A program made the translations under genes and the position numbers. DNA of 64,000 nt from Symbiodinium natans (taxonomy: Eukaryota; Sar; Dinophyceae; Suessiales; Symbiodiniaceae). Below, piece by piece: positions 52,669 to 61,852 of this stretch (positions are counted from its first letter, which is position 1; every line of letters begins with the position of its first letter). The notes beneath the pieces are model-generated. The model was given only the letters and a program-made list of their open reading frames with translations. It ran no database searches and was not told the DNA's origin. The stretch is from positions 316,001 to 380,000 of the forward strand of contig CAJNDS010002355.1 in NCBI GenBank assembly GCA_905221605.1, in the 5' to 3' direction.

Positions 52669-52999
52669 GAGTATTTAGGGTTAGGAAGAATCGTGCATGC
52701 CGTGGGGAGTCTACATGTGTACATGTGTCGGGACGTCGCGCGGATGGCATACGTACGCCCTTGGTTCATGCCTTGGGCGGGCTTTTGTTCATAGAGGGTC
52801 CGGCCCTGGCTAGAACCCCTTCTTGGGTGAGGCTGCCAAAGAAACCTCACATCATGAGAAGCCACGGCGCTACTTCTTGATGATTCTGCAAAGACCTACT
52901 TACTATGCATAGTACCGCATGATATTCTTGCTTGAAAGCAAACCCCGATATGTTCTCCGCGCCATATTGTGAACCCTAAACCTTACATCCATTAAAATT

Positions 53000-53075
53000 A
53001 TATATCTATATATATATATATATATATTAATAATAATAATAATGATAATAATAATAATAATAATAATAATATAAT
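53000..53075. repeat. TA and AAT microsatellites
   Basis: (TA)n then (AAT)n, about 75 bp. Confidence 0.9.
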
Positions 53076-53079
53076 TATT

Positions 53080-53690
53080 AATCCGGCCAAGGTATGGGGC
53101 TGAAGGTCTGCTCAAGTGACCGGCAGCGGTGCGTTGACATGGTTTGGCCGTAATGGCAGAACCTGGTTATCAACCTCTTCGTCGTAGCATAGGAGCCACC
53201 GTACTATCAGTCCATGCCCCCGTTCCTATTAGACTGCGGTCCTTTGGTGTGCTGCACTGGCCACTTAAATTAATTCTCTGCCCAGCAGCTAGTGATCAAC
53301 AACCAGTGTCACCATTGTGTGTCTGGACACTCTTCAACATCCCCACCATTCTCTGGAATTCACTTCGGCTTCCTTGCGCCATGTACTTACAAAGACAGCT
53401 GCGAAGCAGCTTGCAAGCGATCACGTTGCACACATGTGATGCACATGGACTTTACAACGTCCAGCTGAGTGGATGATGGTGTTTGGCTTGCCCTGTCTCG
53501 AATATTATTTTTAGATCAGTATATAGTACGATCTGATTGTTGTTTTTGAATCTTGCTATTAGCATCTGCAGGCCCACGAAACTTCAGCGCAACCCGAGTC
53601 AACCCCATAGCTGTCCATGTCGAGACAGGCAAGACCTAGCGCAGTCTCCACGCAGCTGGCGACGTTTCCTGGTGATTCTGCGACTTAAAA
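53080..53690. other. Repeat-free block with one 110-codon open frame
   Basis: The + frame 53144-53476 is open (it includes LRSFGVLHWPLKLILCPAA), but no motif, splice context or phase link supports it. Possibly spacer upstream of the gene at 53692. Confidence 0.3.
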
Positions 53691-53691
53691 G

Positions 53692-53932
53692 TGGTTGACC
53701 GGATGCAGCAGCAGCAGCACCTCCGTCCTCACATACCGCCGAAGGTCCGAATCCCTAAACCCTAAGCCTAAACCCTAAGCCCTAAACCCTAAACCCTAAA
53801 CCCCAAACCCCAAACCTCCAGCAGGACAGAGAAGTGCACCCCTGGACTCCCGGCGGCCTTAAGGCCAGCTTCGACCATGTCGAGCAGTGGCTGGGCCAAG
53901 TGCAGCAACACCACGAGCACAGCCCTGAGCCA
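53692..53932 (+). CDS. Two exons separated by an 80-nt CCCTAAA intron
   Basis: 53692-53744 (VDRMQQQQHLRPHIPPK; an ATG at 53703 could be the start) joins in phase to 53825-53932 (DREVHPWTPGGLKASFDHVE, QWLGQVQQHHEHSPEP; donor GTGTAT). The intron 53745-53824 starts GTCCGA, ends CTCCAGCAG, and is otherwise CCCTAAA and CCCCAAA units. Gln/His-rich helical protein; no family assigned. Confidence 0.6.
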
Positions 53933-53942
53933 GTGTATTGCA

Positions 53943-54001
53943 GGGTTTAGGGTTTAGGGTTTAGGGTTTAGGGTTTAGGGTTTAGGGTTTAGGGTTTAGG
54001 A
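53943..54001 (+). repeat. TTTAGGG array after exon 53825-53932
   Basis: Eight perfect units. Confidence 0.95.
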
Positions 54002-54299
54002 TTCATTAAATAGCATCATTACATCATGACACTAATGTACGCTTGCTATTATTATCTCATGATTTTTTTAATATTGCTATAGTGGTACATTCTTACATCG
54101 TTCGGAGGGTCTCGGTTCGGGTTTGGCGCTGATGGCCCCTTCACTGGATTTCTTCCGCACTTGGGCAGAGAAGCATCATGGTTCCCTTGAGTAGGTCACA
54201 CGTACTTCAGGGTGAGAAGACATGACATAAAGATGCTAGCTCTGATACCCTAACGAACCAGACCCTAGATTCCCCAAAACCCGAAATATGTTTACAAAC

Positions 54300-55145
54300 C
54301 CAACCCTAAGCACAAAGACCCTCAAACCCCCCCCCCCCCCCAAACCTGAAAAGCTCTGAAGCATTCTAAAGCCCAAAAAACCTTAAAGCCGTAAGAACCC
54401 AAAAGCCCCTAAACCCTCAGAGCCCTTCAAACCCTACGAACCCTGAGAACCCGAAGCACCCCAAGAAGATTCGTACGAACCCAAAGATTCCCTACGAAAC
54501 CTAAGAACCCCGACGAACCCTAAGAACCAGAACAGCCCTAAGAACTAGGAAGCCCTACGAACCCGAAGAACCCTAACCGTAACAACCCCTCCGAACCCTA
54601 AGAACCCCTACGAACCCTAAGAGCCCTAAGAACTCCTACGAACCCCTACAAACCCTAAAGCCTGGAGCCGCTAAACAGGTGCGGCCCAACCACGATCAAG
54701 ATTCTGGTGTGGAGCTCGGGAGGGTTTAGGGTTTGGGGTTTGGGGTTTAGGGTTTGGGGTTTGGGGTTTAGGGTTTAGGGTTTAGGGTTTAGGGTTTAGG
54801 GTTTAGGGGGGCGGAAGGGGATGAAGCCGAGACCATGAAACCCTGAAACCCTGAGGACCCCTACAAACCCCCAAAGCCAGGAAATTTCCCTGAGAACAGG
54901 GTTTAGGGTGTAGGGTTTAGGGTTTAGGGTGTAGAGTTTAGGGTTTAGGGTTTCAGGGTTTAGGGCCCTGAAACCCTGAAACCCTCAAGCTAGTGGGCTG
55001 TCAGTGTCGGGCCCTGAGGGTCAAAATTTCCGGGCTTCTCAATCAGACCCTAAACGCCCTAAATCCCAAAAACCCCAAGCCCTAAACCCTGAACCAAACC
55101 CTAGACCCTAAAACCCTAAACGCCCTAAACCCTACCCCCCCCCCC
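54300..55145 (+). repeat. Degenerate CCCTAAGAA, TTTAGGG and CCCTGAAA arrays
   Basis: CCCTACGAACCC and CCCTAAGAACCC units (54420-54660), TTTAGGG (54722-54807, 54898-54965), CCCTGAAACCC (54968-54985), CCCTAAA (55045-55125). Apart from exon 54679-54723 I see no coding signal. Confidence 0.8.
54679..54723 (+). CDS. Short exon capped by arrays
   Basis: After CGCTAAACAG: VRPNHDQDSGVELGR, donor GTTTAGGG, the start of a 13-unit TTTAGGG/TTTGGGG array (54724-54807). Upstream, 54390-54660, are degenerate CCCTAAGAACC units. Confidence 0.4.
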
Positions 55146-55436
55146 TTTCCGAGCTTCTTAGGATTTAGTTTTGAGGCTTTCAGGGTTGAGGATTTAAGGT
55201 TCAGGGATTCTGTGCTCCAGTATTTGGGGTTTGGGAAGCGGGAAAAGAAGCGCAAAACATGGTTGCACATTCTTGGCTCAAAAGGCAGCATGATAGCCAA
55301 GCCACATACCATGCGGAACCCCTACTCTAGGTTGCACGCCAAACTACCTACCCTTCCAAATTGCCAGAGGGACAGCGCCAATTGCAAAGCGATGGCATTA
55401 CACCGGGTTCAGGGTTTAGGGTTTAGGGTCATCCAG

Positions 55437-55517
55437 CCTTGTGAAGCCTGTGCAGCTCTCCTGACCGGTGCCATTTGTGCGCACTGCGGTATTTCAATCT
55501 GCGCGGTCGCTTTCAAG
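55437..55517 (+). CDS. Exon with paired CxxC motifs
   Basis: After GGTCATCCAG: PCEACAALLTGAICAHCGIS then ICAVAFK, good AAG|GTGTCA donor. CEAC and CAHC spaced nine residues apart could bind zinc, as in a zinc ribbon or treble clef. TTTAGGG units directly precede the acceptor. Confidence 0.5.
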
Positions 55518-55727
55518 GTGTCAACATCTGCCTGCTTTGCGATTCAATCCTCGGCAAAAAGTAGGGCATGAACAAGTGTGGTACTTGTTGTGGCTATTGT
55601 GCTCGATGGGACGACTTTGCTTGTTCCGTCAGAGCGTGTTCTAATGAATGTAGAAAAGCCCAAGTTGTCATCCCTAGATAGGCTCCCAGAATTCATTGCT
55701 GCCTGCAGCCATGGCCTTATATGGGGT

Positions 55728-55818
55728 CGGAGTAATTACTAGTAATGTTCCCTTATGGTCCCTTTATAATCATACAATAGTCACCCCCCAAAACCTTGTT
55801 CTAATAACTAAGGCTCCT
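55728..55818. mobile_element. Family B dispersed element
   Basis: GGAGTAATTACTAGTAATGT, TCCCTTATGGTCCCTTTATA, CACCCCCCAAAACCTTGTTC. Consistent with the other family B copies. Confidence 0.55.
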
Positions 55819-55870
55819 ACGGCATGTAGGGGCAAACCCGTAACATGGAGGGGAGGTCCCTTTCTCGCAG

Positions 55871-55957
55871 GATGTGGCGCTTCTTACTGCTGGGCTTGGC
55901 CGCTGGCGAGCTGCCGAGGCATGGGCAGGCATTGAGGCTTCTACCTTAAACCCTTGA
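55871..55957 (+). CDS. Exon, Ala/Trp-rich helical, possible PPR-like
   Basis: After TTTCTCGCAG: DVALLTAGLGRWRAAEAWAG then IEASTLNP and TGA; a GC donor (AG|GCTTCT) may end it earlier. LLTAxGRWRAAEAW recalls organelle RNA-binding PPR repeats, but a single fragment is not enough. A second frame starts MWRFLLLGLAAG like a signal peptide. Confidence 0.35.
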   Translation, partial: DVALLTAGLGRWRAAEAWAGIEASTLNP

Positions 55958-56066
55958 AGCCCTAAACTTTGTTTTTTTTATCATCTTACCAAGCCCCGCA
56001 CCTAGGGTTAAATGGCATGAGGGTTGGAGTAAATGAAAGAACACAGAACCTCACCACCTCTTTTAG

Positions 56067-56206
56067 GGCATCCAGGCGTTGATGGAATTAGATGCCCCTG
56101 GTCCTGATGGTTGTCCCGACAAAGGTTTTAGGGTTCAGGGTTTAGGGAGAACAAGCCCTTGACCTTCGTGGAATTTCAGACGGCAGCGTTCGTCGGGGTC
56201 CCCTGA
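56067..56206 (+). CDS. Possible EF-hand halves separated by a telomere-like mini-intron
   Basis: 56067-56124 reads GIQALMELDAPGPDGCPDK. 56150-56206 includes KPLTFVEFQTAAFVGVP and TGA. The second half resembles the back of an EF-hand loop. Between them lie only GTTTTAGGGTTCAGG and TTTAGGGAG: a 25-nt GT-AG intron would be possible but shifts frame, so either the frame of one half is wrong or the interruption is not spliced this way. Confidence 0.35.
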
Positions 56207-56516
56207 ACCTCAACCCTACACCCATTCGGGAGCTAGGGTACCGTGGCGTGGTGTAAAAAGGGGAATGTGAGGGGAATTAGGGAATTAAGTATCCTAGATG
56301 GTCCCTGCGAGGGGAACACATAGACGAGGATTAGGTTATATGGTCACCGTCTCAACTCTGCATGGAAGGGTTTAGGGTCCATTTTAGGAAGGCTGGGACG
56401 AACAGGAATCCAGGAATCGGTTCACCAACTCTCAGAGCTGTTTCTCACTTTGGCCGTTTAGTTCCTGCATGGATCAACCCTAAACCCCAAACCCAAAACC
56501 CTGAACCCTACTTGGA

Positions 56517-56628
56517 GGATGGGGGCAGGAAGTAGGGTTATAAATAACTTTGACCGGGCTTATAGGTAATTATAAGTATAGTTACCTGACTTACAACCCC
56601 ACTTACTAAGTCCCCTGATCCTTTAAGT
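56517..56628. mobile_element. Family A-like inverted-repeat element
   Basis: Left AGGATGGGGGCAGGAAGTAG and GGTTATAAA; right arm reverse complement reads AGGATCAGGGGACTTAGTAA and GGGGTTGTAA. Inner TATAAGTATAG repeats. The exon 56642-56750 begins 14 bp after it. Confidence 0.6.
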
Positions 56629-56641
56629 AAACCTCCCGCAG

Positions 56642-56750
56642 AAGATGTGTGCCGAAGTAACTCCCTTACGGAAGCTTTGCCGCCACGTGCCATCCGCAAC
56701 CCCCGGAACCCTATTCTCCGCGGAAGATGCCCATGTGCAGAGGGCCCAGG
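56642..56750 (+). CDS. Exon of an unassigned gene
   Basis: After CCTCCCGCAG: KMCAEVTPLRKLCRHVPSAT, PGTLFSAEDAHVQRAQ, donor GTTTAGG. It may be the 5' part of the NOTUM-family gene that follows, but the phase does not carry directly into 57028. Confidence 0.5.
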
Positions 56751-57027
56751 GTTTAGGCTGCAGGGTTTACAGGGAATAGGGGTTCAATTGCAGGATTCAC
56801 GGTGTAGGGTTGAGGGTTTAGGCTTCCTACCTTCAGCCCTACACCCTGTAAACCCTAAACCCTTAACCCTATACACCCTAAACCTGATAAACCCGAAACC
56901 CTGTAAACCCTAAACCCTGAATCCTATAACCCCTAATTCGACCCGATAAACCCTATAAGCCCTAAACCCCAAACCCTAAACCTAAACCCTAAACCCTAAA
57001 CCCTATGAGCCCTGAACCCTTGCGCAG

Positions 57028-59760
57028 GAAGGTTCTCCTTCCGAGCGAAGTGGCGGCCAACGCCAGCGCCAAGTGTTTGGACTCGAGCCCAGCCGGCTTT
57101 TACATTCGCCTCTCGGGCTGAGCTTTAGGGGTTTTAGGGTTTAAGGGGTTTAGGTTTTTTTGGGTTTTTTTGGGTTTTAGGGTTTTAGTTTAATGGGTTT
57201 AGATTTTAGGGTTTTTGTTTTTAGGGCGTTTCGGGTTTTAGGGTTTTAGGGTTTTATATTCGCATCTGGGGCAGGGTTTTACGTGTTTATGTTTTTAGGG
57301 TTCGGGGTTTCAGGGTTTTAGGGTTTTTCGGTTTTTTTTCGGGTTTTGGGGTTTTTGGTTTCAGGATTTAGGTTTTTAGGTTTATAGGTTGTTTTAGGGT
57401 TTTAGGGTTTTGGGTTTATAGGGTTTAGGGTTCTTGGGTTTAGGATGGTTGGGGTTTAGGATTTTGGTGTTGGCTGTCAGGTTTAGGGTGGATCTACTGC
57501 AGAGATTCGGATGCCCTTTGAGAGGATCAGGGCATGATGTGGTAGGTTGCAGGAGTGACGGCCCAGGGCTTCAGACTGAGTTCATTTAACACAAAAGCTC
57601 AGGGTCCATGTGCCTAAATAGGGAAGACTTGGGCCTCAGCGCACCGCCCAAGTGTACAATAATGAGGTCCATGGACCTTTACTTGAAGGTTCTGTGCACT
57701 TCTAACCCAATTATAACTGTACTTATAACTGTACCTATAAGCCCCCATAAGTGCCCTAATAGGGTCATACTTGGGCTATAAGTACAGTTATGATTGGGTT
57801 ATGAAGTGCCATGAACCTAGGGGTGTGCATGTTCATGTAGTCTTAGCCCGCGGCCTGCAACATGCCAGCCCATACATAAACATTTGTTTCGCTTAAGTCT
57901 ACTCTGGCTCCTTGCCCCCACGCCACACTAAACCCTAGACCCTGCAGACGGGTTCACTTGCAGGGACGAACGTTAAGGCTTTTAAGGGCCCAGCCTTGTC
58001 ACATCACGCAAGATGCCTCCACCCGCCTTGCCTGGAAACGTGGCCTTCAAGGATTGTTCCATGATTTTCCACTCGTGTGTCTTCTAGGTTTTGTTTTGGT
58101 GTCTGTTCCTTCGCGGACATGGCGCATCGTCGCATCGTCGCAGGGGGTAAGTTACGTCGGTGCCCAAAGGATCGGACAGTTCTTTCCCTCGTGCTCGGCG
58201 AGTAGTCTACGTGAAGCGCAGAGAAACCTGCCTCCAAAACCTTGCCTCACCATAGACGCCAACGCAGTCGACCCTGCAAATACCAACAAAAACCATCCCC
58301 ATAACGAAACCCGTTGGGTAAAGCCTAAACCCTAAGCCCTAAACCCTAAACCCTAAACCCCACGAGGTGAGCAAGACCCTTCCAAGTGGGTAATTTTCCT
58401 CGATGGCGGTGGCCTCTGCATCGATGCGCTCGACTGCAGGCTGGATACCGTATCTTAGAATGGGTTTAGGGTTTAGGGTATAGGGTTTAGGGTTTAGGGT
58501 TTAGGGTTTATGGAATGGAAGTTAAGGACCATGGTCCCTTTAAGCAAGGTGCCGGCACCGCCTGTATTCCCCACCGAGAACCAGTGAGGGTTTGGGGCTC
58601 GAGGGTGATCAGATTCAGAGTAGAAGAAGGAGAACTGGCTGGGTGCGTTCAGGGTTTACGTTTTAGGGTTTAGGGTTTAAGGGCTTTGATGGGAGCTGAC
58701 ATGAGTCAGGTGGCCAATGCGACTGGTGCAGGGTAGCATGAGCCACATCACTCAAGCCCTGAACCCTCAAGCCTTAACTAACTTTTAAACCCTCAAACTC
58801 AACCCTATACCCCAAACCCTCAGCCCTAAAATCCCTAAATCCTTACTAAACCCTAAACCCTAAACCCTAAACCCTAAACCCTAAACCTCATGTATGGACA
58901 AAAAGTGCCTCCGCGCACTGGGGAGAGGCGCCGGGCCGCCACCACCCACGGGAGCTCAAAGAATTGGCCAGAGACCTGGGACCCAGAGGCAGGAAGGGTT
59001 AGGGTTTAGGGTTTAGGGTTTAGGGTTTAGGGGTTAGGGGTTAGGGTTTAGGGTTTAGGGTTTAGGGTTTAGCTCTAGGGGTGCAGAGGATTGTGCTTTT
59101 GGGTTTAGTTCAGGGTTTCATGGGGTAAGGGTTTGTATCGGATGTGCAGGGTTTAGGGTTTCGGGTTGAGGGTTTTGGGGTGCAGAGCTAAGACTCCTGA
59201 AGCGCTCTTCGGATTTAGGGACTATAGGTTTCAGGGTTGGCCTTTAGGTAAGAAGAAGGTGTAAGTAGGTGCTGCCATGAATATACAAGTATATTGTATT
59301 CATGCACATTTATACATTTATATACACATATGCATGTATACACGTCTACATATACAAACAGACATACATACATCTTTGCTATAGACACATACCGACCATA
59401 CAGTGGGCAATGTGTCGATCCTGGGTTGCTGTCTGAGCCAAGCCTCAACGAGCCCCAATCTGACCACAGACCCTGAAAAGCACCGAAAGATATGTTTAGG
59501 GTTTAGGGTTTAGGGTTTAGGGTTTAGGGTTTCGGTGGACTCCCAAGACGTTTCTGCGCCCGCAAAGCACCAGCTCAGGGCCAAAGTCCATCCCTAACTG
59601 AGCTCAAACCCTCTAAAACAAGTTCGAACCCAAGATTTCTGAAACTCTCAGACCCTTAGAGGCCGTGCCCTTCTCTACGGGCCTGTCCAGCACCTTCCGT
59701 GACTTCAGTCAGGCCATGTGGGTTGCCCTGTATGGTTCGGAGATCATCGAGTTGATTTAG
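57028..59760 (+). CDS. NOTUM/pectinacetylesterase-family hydrolase
   Basis: Exons 57028-57116 (AKCLDSSPAGFYIRLS, GC donor), 58367-58449 (KWVIFLDGGGLCIDALDC), 58926-58997 (THGSSKNWPETWDPEAG, donor GTTAGGG) and 59662-59760 (STGLSSTFRDFSQAMWVALY, TAG at 59758) join in one frame. C-LDxSPAGFY, WVIFLxGGGxC...C and GSSKNWPxT are signature stretches near the N-terminus of this family, which cleaves ester-linked groups (acetyl from pectin in plants, palmitoleate from Wnt in animals) after secretion. The catalytic Ser, Asp and His regions were not found; the stop at 59758 may instead be intron. The start is not seen. Outward CCCTAAA and TTTAGGG arrays flank the first three exons. An additional weak exon candidate lies at 58089-58147. 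Confidence 0.75.
57124..57480 (+). repeat. TTTTAGGG degenerate array after the NOTUM-family exon
   Basis: About 350 bp of TTTTAGGG, TTTAGGG, TTTTTGGG units, an 8-nt drift of the heptamer. Confidence 0.85.
57660..57835. mobile_element. Family A inverted-repeat element (fullest copy)
   Basis: Left arm (57683-57735) AAGGTTCTGTGCACTTCTAA, CCCAATTATAACTGTACTTA. Right arm (57778-57828), read in reverse complement, GGTTCATGGCACTTCATAAC, CCAATCATAACTGTACTTAT. About 45-bp imperfect terminal inverted repeats and no coding capacity. It lies in the NOTUM-family gene. Confidence 0.75.
58331..58510 (+). repeat. Outward arrays around exon 58367-58449
   Basis: CCCTAAA units to 58358, exon, then TTTAGGG units 58462-58510. 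Confidence 0.85.
58840..59075 (+). repeat. Outward arrays around exon 58926-58997
   Basis: CCCTAAA units 58848-58888, exon, then TTAGGG/TTTAGGG units 58997-59075; the donor is the first GTTAGGG. Confidence 0.85.
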
Positions 59761-59787
59761 GGCGTAGGGATGTTAAGGGATAGAGAG

Positions 59788-59830
59788 TCGGGGCCGGAAT
59801 AAGTTCTAACAGTGTCCCTTATGCTCCCTG

Positions 59831-59861
<31 letters not shown>

Positions 59862-59940
59862 TTCTTTCTTGATTTATATATACTAGAAAAACCCCCCAAA
59901 ACCCTATTCCAATTCTTAAGGCCGCTATATGAGACAGTAG
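59788..59940. mobile_element. Family B dispersed element with TA expansion
   Basis: GGGGCCGGAATAAGTTCTAA, CAGTGTCCCTTATGCTCCCT, then a (TA)n tract, then CCCCCCAAAACCCTATTCCA, ATTCTTAAGGCCGC. Confidence 0.55.
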
Positions 59941-60262
59941 GTCGCAGGACTGTGACAAGATCAGCGCAGCCCTTCCACCACCGGTTTCAGTAGCAAGAAT
60001 CGGAGGCTGGTTCTCATCTGGCACAGGGGGTTGGATTTAGGGTTTAGGGTTTAGGGTTTAGGGTTTTTTTCTAAAGGGTTCAAGTGTGCACAGGTCTTCG
60101 TCCCATACTGCAGTGGAGATCTGTGGCTGGGTCTCGACCTGAGATTCTGGGCGATGCCTCTGCCTTGCTTTAGGGTTTCGGGTTTAGGGTTTAGGGTTTA
60201 GGGCTTCAGGATTTAGGGCCCCCAACAAGAGCTGCTCACAAGACCATGCTTGTCATGCCCAG

Positions 60263-60309
60263 TGAGCCAGCGCAGACGGAGGAATGGACCACAAACCCCG
60301 GCTCATCGT
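60263..60309 (+). CDS. Weak exon candidate
   Basis: After CATGCCCAG: EPAQTEEWTTNPGSS, possible donor GTCGGC. Could belong to the NOTUM-family gene, whose nucleophile motif is Gly/Ser-rich, but the match is too weak to assert. Confidence 0.2.
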
Positions 60310-60414
60310 CGGCGACTTGCAGATGAGTACCTTTGGCAACAGATGAGCTTGGGGATCATGGACTCTCGTGTCTCTTGAGTGGCTTCCTGCAGCAAGTGTA
60401 GGAAACCCAAGAGC

Positions 60415-60506
60415 CATGAGGCCCAGGATCCTAAGCCCTAACCTCATGAGGCCCAGGATCTTAAGCCCTAAACTCATGAGGCCCAGGATCCTATAAGCCC
60501 TAAACT
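60415..60506. repeat. Three 30-bp tandem units containing CCCTAA
   Basis: CATGAGGCCCAGGATCCTAA followed by GCCCTAACCT, repeated at 60415, 60445 and 60475 with few changes. Confidence 0.9.
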
Positions 60507-60744
60507 CCAAACTCCCTGAACCTCAGGATCCTCTTGCTGCGTGGTTGAGTCGCTACTGGCGTCTGTGCTTGATAAGGCGGCCATCGCATTCTCGGAGCAG
60601 TGGTGGAGCATCTGGTCAACACGACCGCCCTGAGGCATCTCTGTAACGGAAATCACATGAAATCACTCACCCCAGGACTCCCCTCGTAATGGGGCCTAAG
60701 CCACGAACCCTGAAACAGGAACAACAAACAAATATATGTGTATA

Positions 60745-60813
60745 TGTATGGTGTAGATGCATATAAGGAAATGGAGAGAGTGAGAGCATACATTTTGCAC
60801 ACGCACACACAGA

Positions 60814-60850
<37 letters not shown>
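60745..60850. repeat. TA/CA microsatellite
   Basis: Ends in (TA)15 at 60815-60846. Confidence 0.9.
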
Positions 60851-61227
60851 GAGTTTGTACATAGGCTCGAGTTTCCCCACTCCTTCTTCTTGACAGGCGC
60901 TCATCACTACTGATCTTTGCCGGACAGAGTGCTGGGGGTATCGGTGTACTGCACCACGCAGACTGGCCGCTCTGCTGTTTACGCCGCTTTAGGGTTTAGG
61001 GGCCCTGCTACAACAGAAATTGTTGGGCTCAGGGCTCACGGAGCATCTCGGGCGGGTTAGATCATCCTACTGCCTTAGCAACAAAAAGGCATTCAGGTTT
61101 TGAGGGCTGGAGTCCGGAAGCTCATGTTCGTAGCAGCACTGGAGGGGACACCGGAGGTCGGCATGGTGTAGTAAAAATCCCCACACAGCCAGGGTCAGAC
61201 ACGCCAAGCCTATTCTCGCTGCCACAG

Positions 61228-61789
61228 GTTTGTAACCTGCTTCCGTGAGGTAGAATCATTCAGCCGTGCTCCATCCGAGGATATCCTCCAAGCTCTCGTC
61301 CCTTTCTGCGTCCCCGCGCATCGCGGTGCTTCCTGGCCCTATTATGTATACATATATATATATATATACACAGATTGAAACTTCACAGAAACCAGAAGAA
61401 CCAAAAAAGTACGGAAGTAAGTGGCTTGGCAAGGGTGGAAGACACGTAGGTTCAATGCCTGAGCATGTAGTGTAAGGTGGCTGTTTCGTTCAGCTGTTTT
61501 TGACATAAGTAAGATACTCGTATGGGGGTTCTATCCTGGCACGCGGTTTCCCCTCCTGATTTGCCTTACTGTTCAGACACAATGCGGCCCCGTACTGCGG
61601 CTTTGCTCAACAACCCTTTCCGGGAGGGCTACACAGGCCTTCAGACAGTCGCTGGTCATCAGGCTATCCGCCGCCGGCCTGTTCTTTCCTGCGGATTGGC
61701 CGGTGCTGTGGGAAGAGATGCTCGCATGCACGAATGGGCTGGTGGTGGTCGGTAGCCCACTACAATGCACATCTAATCGCAGCTCCTAG
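61228..61789 (+). CDS. Two-exon 3' end of an unassigned gene
   Basis: 61228-61345 (FVTCFREVESFSRAPSEDIL, QALVPFCVPAHRGASWPYY; donor GTATAC) joins in phase to 61577-61789 (TQCGPVLRLCSTTLSGRATQ, FRQSLVIRLSAAGLFFPADW, PVLWEEMLACTNGLVVVGSP, TAG). 109 codons in one frame. Mixed helical, Cys-containing. No family recognised. Confidence 0.5.
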
Positions 61790-61852
61790 TGCACTCGCCG
61801 TGTTCAGCTTGGAGGCTTGGCTCCCCTAAAGACTTGGTTGTTTTGGTACAAG

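Noticed and set aside
55260-55285. Resemblance to the dinoflagellate spliced-leader core (TTGGCTCAA).
   Set aside because: Only nine bases match and the CCGTAGCCAT half is absent.
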